Shown in pieces: positions 1 to 6,599 of a DNA stretch of 11,206 nt (its first letter is position 1; the number at the start of each line of letters is the position of its first letter). The translations under genes and the position numbers were made by a program. The stretch is from Firmicutes bacterium UBA5227 (lineage in GTDB: Bacteria > Bacillota > Clostridia > Tissierellales > Sedimentibacteraceae): positions 43,149-54,354 of the forward strand of contig DHUT01000100.1 of NCBI GenBank assembly GCA_002409285.1, given 5' to 3'. The notes under the pieces are model-generated. The model did not search any database. It had not been told where the DNA came from and was given only the letters and a program-made list of their open reading frames with translations.

Positions 1-954
1 AATCGGGCTTTTTTATATGAAGCCAGTGTAGGCGGAGGAATTCCCATAATAAAGCCGCTAAGAGAACAGGTTGAGCTAAATGAAATAATAAGTATTCAGG
101 GAATTTTAAACGGTACATGTAATTATATATTAACAAAAATGTTTGATGAAAATCTGAATTATGACCAGGCTCTTAAGATGGCACAAGAGCTTGGGTATTC
201 TGAGGCAGACCCGAGTGCGGATGTGGATGGCTATGACACTCTCAGAAAACTTAGAATTTTGGGAACACTCGGATTTCAGGGAAGTGTCCGCGAAAGTGAT
301 ATTCAGGTCAGTGGAATAAGGGGGATCACAGCTTTTGATGTGGAACAGATAAAAAAGATGGACTGTACTGTTAAGCTTATAGGAGAGATGAAAGCTGTTG
401 AGAATGAATTCACTGCAGCCGTGCAGCCTGTCTTAATAAAAAAGAATTCATATTTTTCGAATGTAAATATGTCATTTAACTCAATAGTTTTTAAAGGGAG
501 CAACGTTGGTGAATTGAAATTTTATGGACTCGGAGCAGGAAAGCTTCCCACAGCAACGGCGGTGCTTAATGACATACTTGACATTGTAAATAACTCCTAC
601 AGAAAGAGTAATCCTCTTGGGGGAAAGGTACTGAAGAATGCAAATCATAAGCAAAAAGAGAGATATTATTTAAGAATTTCTGATTTTAATGCGAAAAAAT
701 CAGACAGGCTAAAATATATAACAGAAAAGCTGTTGTATTCTTCTGAAAATACTGCGGTTATTACTAAGGAAGTATTATATGATGATATATTGAACTTAGT
801 TGCAGAACCTGGTTTAAGCAGATATTTTGCAGCTAAAATCCCTGAAGGACCAAGAAACATTGGAACCATTGGAACTGTTGGAGACGGTTTTTTTGGGAAC
901 CAAATGAATCAAATGGATCCGGTTTTTCTTGAAGAAACTGCATTTACAAGTTAA
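1..954 (+). CDS. hom: Homoserine dehydrogenase, 5'-truncated by the window edge
   Basis: Reduces aspartate semialdehyde to homoserine with NAD(P)H, the branch step to threonine and methionine, in the cytoplasm. The frame is open from base 1, so the ATG at 139 is internal; 317 residues are present and roughly the first 100 (the Rossmann NAD-binding part) lie outside. Visible family motifs are YEASVGGGIPI at partial residues 6-16, GILNGTCNYI at about 34-43, and the catalytic-domain stretch ADPSADVDGYD followed by a conserved Lys in LRKLRIL. The C-terminal part from about 220 should be an ACT regulatory domain; it begins plausibly with RYYLRIS but lacks the usual PGVL signature and looks strongly diverged. 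The last ~37 residues are a low-complexity tail with tripeptide repeats (NIG-TIG-TVG, then NQM-NQM). Identity is sure; whether threonine feedback survives is not. Confidence 0.95.
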   Translation, partial: NRAFLYEASVGGGIPIIKPLREQVELNEIISIQGILNGTCNYILTKMFDENLNYDQALKMAQELGYSEADPSADVDGYDTLRKLRILGTLGFQGSVRESDIQVSGIRGITAFDVEQIKKMDCTVKLIGEMKAVENEFTAAVQPVLIKKNSYFSNVNMSFNSIVFKGSNVGELKFYGLGAGKLPTATAVLNDILDIVNNSYRKSNPLGGKVLKNANHKQKERYYLRISDFNAKKSDRLKYITEKLLYSSENTAVITKEVLYDDILNLVAEPGLSRYFAAKIPEGPRNIGTIGTVGDGFFGNQMNQMDPVFLEETAFTS

Positions 955-967
955 GCTTAAGTATGAA

Positions 968-1001
968 TTGACACGAATAAGTTTTTTTGATAATCTATAT
1001 A
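968..1001 (+). promoter_or_regulatory. Candidate sigma-A promoter of guaA
   Basis: A perfect -35 hexamer TTGACA lies at 968-973. The -10 is less certain: GATAAT at 989-994 matches 5 of 6 but with a short 15-base spacer, while TATATA at 996-1001 matches 4 of 6 with a 22-base spacer. The guaA leader is short, so no purine riboswitch fits between this promoter and the gene. Confidence 0.4.
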
Positions 1002-1033
1002 AAAATAAAGGTCGCACCCAAGAGGAGTAAAAA

Positions 1034-2566
1034 ATGATATTAATAGTTGATTTTGGAGCACAGTACAGTCAACTCATTGCAAGAAGAGTAAGAGAAGCAA
1101 ATGTCTATTGTGAAATAGTGCCATACACATCTTCAATCGAGAAAATTAAAGAAAAAGAACCAAACGGAATTATACTTTCAGGAGGACCGGCAAGTGTTTA
1201 TGCAGAAAATGCTCCATGTATTTCAAATGAAATATTTAATTTAGGAGTTCCTGTTCTGGGTATATGCTATGGCGGACAGTTTATAGCCCAGGAATTCGGA
1301 GGAAAGGTAAGAAGAGCAGATTCCAGGGAATATGGAAGAGTTAAACTTCAAATATTGTCAGAAGATAATTTGTTTAAGGGAATTGAACAGGACTCATTAT
1401 GCTGGATGAGCCATACAGATTACATTGAAAAAGCACCGGAAGGTTTTGAGATTACTGCAAAATCGGAAACCTGTCCCGTATGTGCCATGAAAAACGAAGA
1501 AAAGAAAATTTATGCGGTGCAGTTCCATCCGGAAGTAGAGCATACTGAGAAAGGCAGAGAAATAATAAATAACTTTTTATTTAATGTATGTAAACTGACT
1601 AAAGACTGGAACATGGGCAGCTTCGCAGAAGAAACCATAGCAAGAATTAAAGCCCGGGCAGGAGATAAAAAAGCTATTTGTGCCTTGTCCGGAGGAGTTG
1701 ATTCATCTGTTGCTGCAGTATTGGTTCACAGAGCAATAGGTTCAAATTTAATCTGTGTATTTGTTGACCATGGTCTTCTCAGAAAGGATGAAGGAGATCA
1801 GGTAGAAAAAGTATTTAAAGAAAAATTCAACATGAATTTAATAAGAGTCAACGCAGGAGAAAGATTCCTGAGCAAGCTGGCAGGAGTAACCGAGCCTGAA
1901 AAAAAGAGAAAAATAATCGGTGAAGAATTCATCCGTGTGTTTGAAGAAGAAAAGCAAAAGCTAAAGGATAAATTCGGGCAAATTGACTACCTGGTACAGG
2001 GAACAATCTATCCGGATGTTATAGAAAGCGGTACGGCAACGGCCTCAGTTATCAAAAGCCACCACAATGTTGGCGGACTTCCTGAAGACGTGGATTTTGA
2101 ACTTCTTGAACCGCTCAGACAGTTGTTCAAGGACGAAGTCCGACAGGTAGGAAGAGAGCTGGATATACCTGAAGAAATAGTTGAAAGACAGCCATTCCCA
2201 GGACCAGGTCTTGCAATTCGTGTACTTGGAGAAGTCACCGAGGATAAATTAAAAATAGTAAGAGAAGCTGACTACATATTCAGGGATGAAATAAAAAAGG
2301 CAGGTCTTCAAAACGAAATATGGCAGTATTTCGCATGTCTTCCCAACATCAGAAGCGTAGGAGTTATGGGAGATGAAAGAACATACTCCCATACCATAGC
2401 CCTGAGAGCAGTCAACTCAACCGACGGCATGACATCCGACTGGTCAAGGATACCCTACGAAGTATTAGAAAAGGTATCAAACAGAATCGTAAACGAAGTA
2501 GACAACGTAAACCGCATTGTTTACGACATAACCAGCAAACCCCCAGCTACTATTGAGTGGGAATAA
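1034..2566 (+). CDS. guaA: GMP synthase (glutamine-hydrolysing)
   Basis: Converts XMP to GMP using ATP and ammonia released from glutamine, the last step of guanine nucleotide synthesis. The 510 residues match the usual full length of the single-chain enzyme. The N-terminal class I glutamine amidotransferase domain (about 1-190) has nucleophile Cys78 in GICYGGQ and the His165/Glu167 pair in QFHPEVEH. The ATP pyrophosphatase domain (about 195-385) carries the PP-loop SGGVDSS at 219-225. The C-terminal dimerisation domain contains FPGPGLAIR (388-396) and ends in the typical TIEWE. The start is supported by GAGGAG at 1022-1027, seven bases before the ATG. The gene is intact and followed by a strong terminator. 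Its 3' end is a known integration site for genomic islands, relevant to the accessory DNA downstream. Confidence 0.98.
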   Translation: MILIVDFGAQYSQLIARRVREANVYCEIVPYTSSIEKIKEKEPNGIILSGGPASVYAENAPCISNEIFNLGVPVLGICYGGQFIAQEFGGKVRRADSREYGRVKLQILSEDNLFKGIEQDSLCWMSHTDYIEKAPEGFEITAKSETCPVCAMKNEEKKIYAVQFHPEVEHTEKGREIINNFLFNVCKLTKDWNMGSFAEETIARIKARAGDKKAICALSGGVDSSVAAVLVHRAIGSNLICVFVDHGLLRKDEGDQVEKVFKEKFNMNLIRVNAGERFLSKLAGVTEPEKKRKIIGEEFIRVFEEEKQKLKDKFGQIDYLVQGTIYPDVIESGTATASVIKSHHNVGGLPEDVDFELLEPLRQLFKDEVRQVGRELDIPEEIVERQPFPGPGLAIRVLGEVTEDKLKIVREADYIFRDEIKKAGLQNEIWQYFACLPNIRSVGVMGDERTYSHTIALRAVNSTDGMTSDWSRIPYEVLEKVSNRIVNEVDNVNRIVYDITSKPPATIEWE

Positions 2567-2680
2567 GAACGGGAAAACTGGAAAGCCTTGATATTATTAG
2601 GTTTTCAGCGCTTTAAATTGGTCATTGATACTGATTTGATACTAACTTTTATTCCACAGTAATATTTAGACAGAGTTGAA
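2567..2680. other. guaA 3' untranslated stretch
   Basis: This stretch lies between the guaA stop codon and the terminator hairpin. I see no ORF, RNA gene or convincing repeat in it. A weak GAAAAC/GTTTTC pairing near 2572-2608 is not followed by a T-tract. With the next feature it forms the guaA transcript tail. Confidence 0.5.
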
Positions 2681-2719
2681 AGCTCCCGTCTGAACGCTAA
2701 GTTCAGGCGGGAGTTTTTT
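2681..2719 (+). terminator. Strong rho-independent terminator after guaA
   Basis: A 13-bp stem (2683-2695 with 2701-2713, one G-T wobble) closes a five-base loop GCTAA and is followed directly by TTTTTT (2714-2719). It insulates guaA from the accessory segment that begins just downstream. Confidence 0.93.
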
Positions 2720-2733
2720 GCGTTATATCATGT

Positions 2734-2886
2734 TCACTTAATTCTATCCAAGATTGCTTGAACGATTTTATCAAGTTGTAAACTTCCATATACAATAAAA
2801 TCTGCATCTTTTGTAGCAGCTTCCTCGCCGTGAATATATAATTCTCTGCCACTTTTCAAATAAAAATCAATATCAGTTAAAAACAT
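2734..2886 (-). CDS. Small hypothetical protein, possibly a fragment
   Basis: A 50-codon minus-strand ORF starts at the ATG complementary to 2884-2886 and stops at 2734-2736. The product begins MFLTDIDFYLKSGRELYIHG and continues with GEEAATKDADFIVYGSL to an end in LDRIK. The composition is protein-like, acidic and soluble, with no signal peptide or membrane segment. I do not recognise the family. An in-frame stop sits a few codons upstream of the ATG and there is no clear Shine-Dalgarno sequence, so it may be the truncated tail of a longer gene rather than a complete one. It is almost back to back with the relaxase remnant on the other strand, which fits a junction of rearranged mobile DNA. 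Confidence 0.35.
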   Translation of the reverse strand: MFLTDIDFYLKSGRELYIHGEEAATKDADFIVYGSLQLDKIVQAILDRIK

Positions 2887-2887
2887 T

Positions 2888-3100
2888 TTGGTTAAATATT
2901 TTGCAGCATTAAATAGTTACGAAAGGCTCAATCAAACCAACGGCAGGCTTTATAAAGAAAACGAGCGGCTATCCAACAGCAATGAAAAACTGTCAGCAGA
3001 AAATGGTCATCTGAAAGCCAAAAATAAAGATTATGCCCTGCCGGAGGATTGCTTCCTGCTGTGCCTTCTTATATTTAAATATAGTGGATATTATATTTAG
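2888..3100 (+). pseudogene. Remnant of a MobV/Pre-type relaxase C-terminal coiled coil
   Basis: A 70-codon open frame with only a TTG as possible start. Residues 14-48 form a very regular heptad pattern, L-x-x-x-N-x-x repeated five times (Leu14, 21, 28, 35, 42, each followed four residues later by Asn). This asparagine-rich, ERLNQTN/KENERL-like coiled coil resembles what I recall of the C-terminal region of plasmid mobilisation/recombination (Mob/Pre, MobV family) proteins on Gram-positive mobile elements. The catalytic N-terminal relaxase domain is absent. After KNKDYAL (about residue 51, base 3040) the sequence turns into an unrelated Cys/Leu-rich tail, so both ends of the original gene are lost. 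No ribosome binding site is evident. The family assignment rests on memory of the motif and is moderately sure; its status as a fragment is clearer. Confidence 0.6.
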
Positions 3101-3117
3101 ATATGTAGATGTTACTA

Positions 3118-3146
3118 TTGTGTTTTTAGAGATTATAATGTATAAT
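3118..3146 (+). promoter_or_regulatory. Candidate promoter of the XRE/fusion operon
   Basis: A perfect -10 TATAAT at 3141-3146 is preceded after 17 bases by TTGTGT at 3118-3123 (3 of 6 matches to the -35). A second TATAAT at 3134-3139 pairs with TTACTA at 3112-3117 at a 16-base spacing. Either places transcription start about 30 bases before the TTG start of the regulator. No clear operator palindrome was found here. Confidence 0.45.
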
Positions 3147-3183
3147 ATAATCATAAAAACTCAACGGTTAGAGGTGTCTTGAA

Positions 3184-3387
3184 TTGCAAATAAGTTATAA
3201 ACGTCTGTGGAAGCTCCTAATAGATAAAGATATGAATAAAACGGCGTTGAAAGACGCTGCCGGAATCAGTGCTACTACCATAGCTAAACTTGGGAAGAAC
3301 CAATCAATTTCAATGGAATCTATGATTAAGATTTGTAAGGCGCTGGGTTGTGATATCGGCGATATTGTAGAAATCGTGGAGGAATAG
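3184..3387 (+). CDS. XRE (Cro/C1-type) transcriptional regulator
   Basis: A 67-residue single-domain DNA-binding protein. Residues 5-62 fit the compact Cro/C1 helix-turn-helix of the HTH_26 type: the YKRLWKLLIDKDMNKTAL opening, the recognition region AGISATTIAKLGK, and the closing helix with MIKICKALGCDIGDIVEI. The start is TTG, supported by GAGGTG at 3171-3176, seven bases upstream. It ends two bases before the ATG of the large fusion gene, whose ribosome binding site (GGAGG, 3378-3382) lies inside this coding sequence, so the two are translationally coupled. Such small regulators usually repress their own operon; a role controlling the fusion protein is inferred from position. Small size plus an adjacent kinase-like partner recalls HipB-HipA order but is not evidence of homology. 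Confidence 0.9.
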   Translation: MQISYKRLWKLLIDKDMNKTALKDAAGISATTIAKLGKNQSISMESMIKICKALGCDIGDIVEIVEE

Positions 3388-3389
3388 AT

Positions 3390-5636
3390 ATGATTTTGGG
3401 ATTAAAACGTGGGACAGTCGCACTTGCTTCTCATGATCCAGAATGGGAAAAAGTTGCATCTGAAACGATTGAGCGGCTTTGGAGCATTTTGGGCGATGTT
3501 GCAAAAGACGTCCAACATGTTGGGAGCACAGCAATTACTTCTATTAAAGCGAAACCAATTATTGATATTGCTGTAGCGGTGCAAGATTTTGATGAAGTAA
3601 TGGCATTATTGCCAACTCTGGAAGAAAAGGGATTCATATACCGCAAACGAGAAAATCACGATGATGAGTCATTGTTATTTGCCTGTGGCGATTATTCTAA
3701 TACCGGGGGAATTGTCACACACTTTATTCATGTTGTAAAAATAGATAGTTCAGAGTTTATAAACTATATTAACTTTCGGGATTACATGAACACGCATTTT
3801 ACTGAAGCTAAGGCTTACGAAACCTTAAAATTACGACTAATGGATGAAAATCCTATTGACCCTGATAGAGAAAAGTATCTTGCTGGAAAGAAAAATTTTA
3901 TTAAAGAAAAGCTTATGCTTGCCCGGCTATGGAATGATTTTGGGCGTAAGTTTACTCATATCGAATCTGTCAACAAAGGCTGGTCGAGCGATAAAAAATA
4001 TTACACCAAAACTGTTGATGACAAGCAATTTTTAATTCGCGTAGCGGACATATCTCAGTATGAACATAAGAAAGCAGAATATGAAAACATGAAGCGTGTT
4101 GCTGCTTTAGGGATACCAATGCAACAACCTGTTGATTTCGGTGTATGCAATGACGGTAAAAGCGTGTTTCTTATGCTCACTTGGGTTGAAGGTGATGATG
4201 CAGAAGAAATATTACCGCTACTTATAGAAACGGAGCAATATGCGCTTGGAATAAAAGCTGGCAAAATCATAAAAGAAATGCAAACAATTGAAACGCTTTC
4301 ACCATCCGACGACTGGTTTAATAATTACGGTGCTAAAATTGATCGCTATATTAAAAACTATCGTAATTGCGGGTTAACCTTTGAAGGTGACGAAAAACTA
4401 ATTGCATACATAGAACAAAACCGTCACATTATGAAAAATCAGACGATGTGCCTGACGCACGACGACTATCATCCCGGTAATTTGATTTTAAATAAAGACC
4501 ACGAGCTGTTCGTTATTGATTTTCAGCGTCTCAGAATGGTTGAGCCATACCATGCTTTAGCGGGAGTACAATTTTCCGCAAAACCTTCTCCGCATTTTGC
4601 CACAGGGCAGTTAAATGCTTATTTTGAAGGAGAACCCCCAGAAAATTTCTGGAGATTGCTTGCGCTATACATGGCTTGTGTGGCTGTAAATTCCCTGCCG
4701 TGGTCTATTCCGTTTGGTCAAGGTGAAATCGACTTTGCGTATCGGCAAATAGCAGATATCTTATCGTGGTATGACAATATGCAGTCTGTTGTACCCACAT
4801 GGTATCTTAAAGATTTCTATATCCAGTACATTGACGGAATACCTTATAAGCTGAAATCTCCGTTTGACTTCTCTTTTCTCAGCAAATATGGCAATGTATT
4901 TAAAGTTTTTGACGATCAAGATTCAGGTAATATCTGTTTTGGCGTGCAGAATGGTGATACTAAATACTTTATTAAATTTGCAGGTGCTCCGACTGAAAGG
5001 GCAAATTGCACGGCTGATACAGCTATACACAATTTAAGCAAATCACTTGCTGTATATCGGGATTTATCGCATGATACTCTTATAAAACTGATTGATGATG
5101 AAGAAATCGGCGGTGGACTGGCTGCTATATTTGAATGGGTAGATGCCGAGTGCATGGGTAAAATGTATCCGCTCTCCAGACAAAAATTCATGCAAATGCC
5201 ACTGGAAACGAGGCTCAAAGTATTTGATGAAATTCTTGTGTTTCATGCTCATGTAGCAAAGCAACGTTATGTCGCTATTGATTTTTATGATGGTAGTATC
5301 ATGTACGACTTTAATAAAAATAAAACTGTTGTTTGTGATATTGATTTCTACACAAAAGCACCTTATACCAACAATATGGGGCGTATGTGGGGCAGCTCAC
5401 TTTTCATGTCACCAGAAGAATATAAACTCGGCGCAGTAATTGATGAGATTACCAATGTGTATGCGATGGGGGCGACGGCATTTTCTTTATTCGGTGATGA
5501 TAGCGACAGATGTATTGAAAAATGGAAATTGAGCAAAGAACTGTTTGAAGTGGCGAAAAAAGCTGTCAGTGATGACCGAAGTGAAAGGCAACAGTCGATT
5601 GAACAAATGATACAAGAGTGGAATATAGCAAGATGA
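3390..5636 (+). CDS. Three-domain fusion: GrpB-like, aminoglycoside-phosphotransferase-like, protein-kinase-like
   Basis: One uninterrupted 748-residue frame. Residues 1-175 are a GrpB/UPF0157 domain (nucleotidyltransferase-like fold) with HVGSTA at 43-48 and KPIIDI at 55-60. Residues 180-475 are an APH/choline-kinase-like domain with the Brenner-type catalytic loop HDDYHPGN (357-364; Asp359, Asn364) and the metal-binding IDFQ (Asp377). Residues 478-748 resemble an atypical bacterial Ser/Thr kinase: FIKF with candidate ATP lysine Lys529, a catalytic-loop equivalent AIDFYDGS (629-636), a DIDF in place of DFG (650-653), and MSPEE (673-677) like the APE-segment region. In the last domain the HRD histidine/arginine are missing and Ser636 replaces the usual Asn, so activity is uncertain. 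No signal peptide or membrane segment is seen, so it is probably cytoplasmic. The start is set by GGAGG at 3378-3382. The substrate is unknown: antibiotic or small-molecule modification, or a regulatory kinase, are the main options. The next reading frame overlaps its stop codon. Confidence 0.88.
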   Translation: MILGLKRGTVALASHDPEWEKVASETIERLWSILGDVAKDVQHVGSTAITSIKAKPIIDIAVAVQDFDEVMALLPTLEEKGFIYRKRENHDDESLLFACGDYSNTGGIVTHFIHVVKIDSSEFINYINFRDYMNTHFTEAKAYETLKLRLMDENPIDPDREKYLAGKKNFIKEKLMLARLWNDFGRKFTHIESVNKGWSSDKKYYTKTVDDKQFLIRVADISQYEHKKAEYENMKRVAALGIPMQQPVDFGVCNDGKSVFLMLTWVEGDDAEEILPLLIETEQYALGIKAGKIIKEMQTIETLSPSDDWFNNYGAKIDRYIKNYRNCGLTFEGDEKLIAYIEQNRHIMKNQTMCLTHDDYHPGNLILNKDHELFVIDFQRLRMVEPYHALAGVQFSAKPSPHFATGQLNAYFEGEPPENFWRLLALYMACVAVNSLPWSIPFGQGEIDFAYRQIADILSWYDNMQSVVPTWYLKDFYIQYIDGIPYKLKSPFDFSFLSKYGNVFKVFDDQDSGNICFGVQNGDTKYFIKFAGAPTERANCTADTAIHNLSKSLAVYRDLSHDTLIKLIDDEEIGGGLAAIFEWVDAECMGKMYPLSRQKFMQMPLETRLKVFDEILVFHAHVAKQRYVAIDFYDGSIMYDFNKNKTVVCDIDFYTKAPYTNNMGRMWGSSLFMSPEEYKLGAVIDEITNVYAMGATAFSLFGDDSDRCIEKWKLSKELFEVAKKAVSDDRSERQQSIEQMIQEWNIAR

Positions 5637-5712
5637 GTAAACCAAATGGCATAATTGTTTTTGGCGCTAACGGATGCGGAAGACTACCCTTGGGAGAGAA
5701 TTAGCTCGCATT
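5633..5712 (+). pseudogene. 5' fragment of a P-loop NTPase/kinase, frameshifted in Walker A
   Basis: An ATG overlaps the stop of the fusion gene (ATGA, 5633-5636) and opens MSKPNGIIVFGANGCG, the start of a small AAA/adenylate-kinase-like P-loop protein. The frame then runs RLPLGEN to a TAG at 5702-5704. Restoring one A after 5680 turns this into GANGCGKTTLGRELARI, a textbook Walker A followed by a typical helix. The simplest reading is a one-base loss in the Walker A lysine codon. Homology stops near 5712, where methyltransferase-like sequence begins. The ATGA overlap suggests it was once the third gene of the operon at 3184-5636. It cannot now make a functional NTPase. Confidence 0.75.
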
Positions 5713-5966
5713 GAGTAAATAAAAAAGGCTTGTTTAATGTCCCGATGGGTTCCTATAAAAATCCTATGATTTGTGATGAGAGTAATCTTCGCATAGTGTC
5801 GGCAAAACTTCAAAAAGTTACTATCGTGTGGGGATTACAGAAAGTCAAGGGATTTTATTGATGAGAATACATTTGTGTATTTTGATCCGCCTTATCTCCC
5901 TATAACAGATACAGCAAGTTTTACAGCTTATACTGAGAACTTGTTTAATGATGACGAACAAATAGA
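5713..5966 (+). pseudogene. Internal fragment of a Dam-like (D12 class) DNA adenine methyltransferase
   Basis: Two frames together give an alpha-class adenine-N6 methyltransferase segment. The first (from about 5715) reads VNKKGLFNVPMGSYKNP then MICDESNLRIVSAKLQKVTI; the second (from 5827) reads CGDYRKSRDFIDENTFVYFD with catalytic motif IV DPPY at 5884-5895, then LPITDTASFTAYTENLFNDD. The shift near 5826-5829 is explained by loss of two bases in a GTGTGT run, or gain of one. The N-terminal AdoMet-binding part and the C-terminus are missing. The fragment is joined on the left to the P-loop remnant and on the right to a second methyltransferase fragment. It is non-functional as it stands and probably derived from a mobile element or restriction-modification locus. 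Confidence 0.85.
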
Positions 5967-6497
5967 ACGAAGCTGCTAAACAGAAATATCATCGGTGTCG
6001 ATGTAAACGATATAGCTCTCAACAGATGCAGAGAGAAGACGGATTTTGAGCACGAGGGTGCAGATGGCAAAGTTTATATTCGCAAGGGCGATGCTCGTAA
6101 CCTTGCTTTCATTCCAGGCAGTGGCATTGATCTTATCTGTACTCACCCACCGTATGCTGATATTATCAAGTATAGTGAAGATATTGAAGAAGATTTGTCG
6201 CATTATAAAGTTAAGGATTTTCTTGAAGAGATGAAAACTGTAGCTGCTGAGAGCTATCGTGTATTGAAGAAAGATAAGTTCTGTGCCGTTCTTATGGGGG
6301 ATACTCGTCAAAAGGGTCATATGATACCAATGTCTTTCGATGTTATGCGTATTTTTGAGAATGCGGGGTTTAAATTAAAAGAACTAATAATTAAGGAGCA
6401 GCACAATTGCAAGGCTACGGGATACTGGAAAACAAATAGTGTGAAATATAATTTTTTGTTGATAGCACACGAGTATTTGTTTGTTTTTAGAAAATAA
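5967..6497 (+). pseudogene. C-terminal part of an amino-type (N4/N6) DNA methyltransferase
   Basis: The frame is open from about 5955 to the TAA at 6495-6497. The methyltransferase-like part starts at KLLNRNIIGVDVNDIAL, which normally follows AdoMet motif I (GSGTTL-EA), so the start of the gene and motif I itself are gone. Catalytic motif IV is THPPY at 6141-6155, followed by ADIIKYSEDIEEDL and then KVKDFLEEMKTVAAESYRVL. MGDTRQKGHMIPMSFD comes next, and the sequence ends with a YNFLLIAHEYLFVFRK tail. No ATG gives a sensible start upstream of motif IV; a TTG at 6195 would yield 100 residues without motif IV and has no good ribosome binding site. The frame from 5967 is otherwise undamaged, implying recent truncation. 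Motif I-like sequence upstream of motif IV excludes the beta-class order. Confidence 0.85.
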
Positions 6498-6599
6498 GAA
6501 ACCTGTGTAAACTAAGTAATTTTTGATGATGTAAATATTCCGACAAGTCATATGGAAAATGTAGAACAATATGAAGGAAGATTCATATAGGATAATAAA
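6498..6599. other. Spacer before the hydrolase with a short coding-like stretch
   Basis: The right edge of the decayed segment. Bases 6516-6590 read in one frame as VIFDDVNIPTSHMENVEQYE and a few more residues to a TAG; this looks protein-like but is too short to assign and may be the tail of a lost gene. AGGA at 6589-6592, seven bases before the ATG at 6600, serves the hydrolase. I could not find a convincing promoter or terminator here. Confidence 0.35.

Noticed and set aside
954..1033. Purine riboswitch upstream of guaA
   Set aside because: The gap is only about 80 bases and holds a promoter-like sequence; no three-way junction or conserved purine aptamer core is visible.
3071..3082. Palindrome ATATTTAAATAT before the XRE promoter
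   Set aside because: It consists only of A and T in AT-rich DNA, and such palindromes are expected by chance; no second copy seen.
3390..4035. Overlapping short ORFs on both strands across the GrpB-like region
   Set aside because: They lie in other frames of a clearly coding 748-residue gene, have no ribosome binding sites and no recognisable products.
5609..5636. GAGTGGAATA resembling the last bases of guaA (GAGTGGGAATAA), a possible attachment repeat
   Set aside because: It lies inside the fusion gene where it encodes QEWNIAR, the match is short and contains a gap, so chance similarity is the better explanation.
6046..6234. A 62-codon plus-strand ORF with an ATG inside the second methyltransferase fragment
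   Set aside because: It is in a different frame from the motif IV-bearing sequence and encodes no recognisable protein; the frame from about 5967 carries the conserved motifs.
6516..6590. Coding-like stretch of about 24 codons before the hydrolase
   Set aside because: Too short, without a start codon or ribosome binding site, and no family recognised; kept only as a note in the spacer entry.
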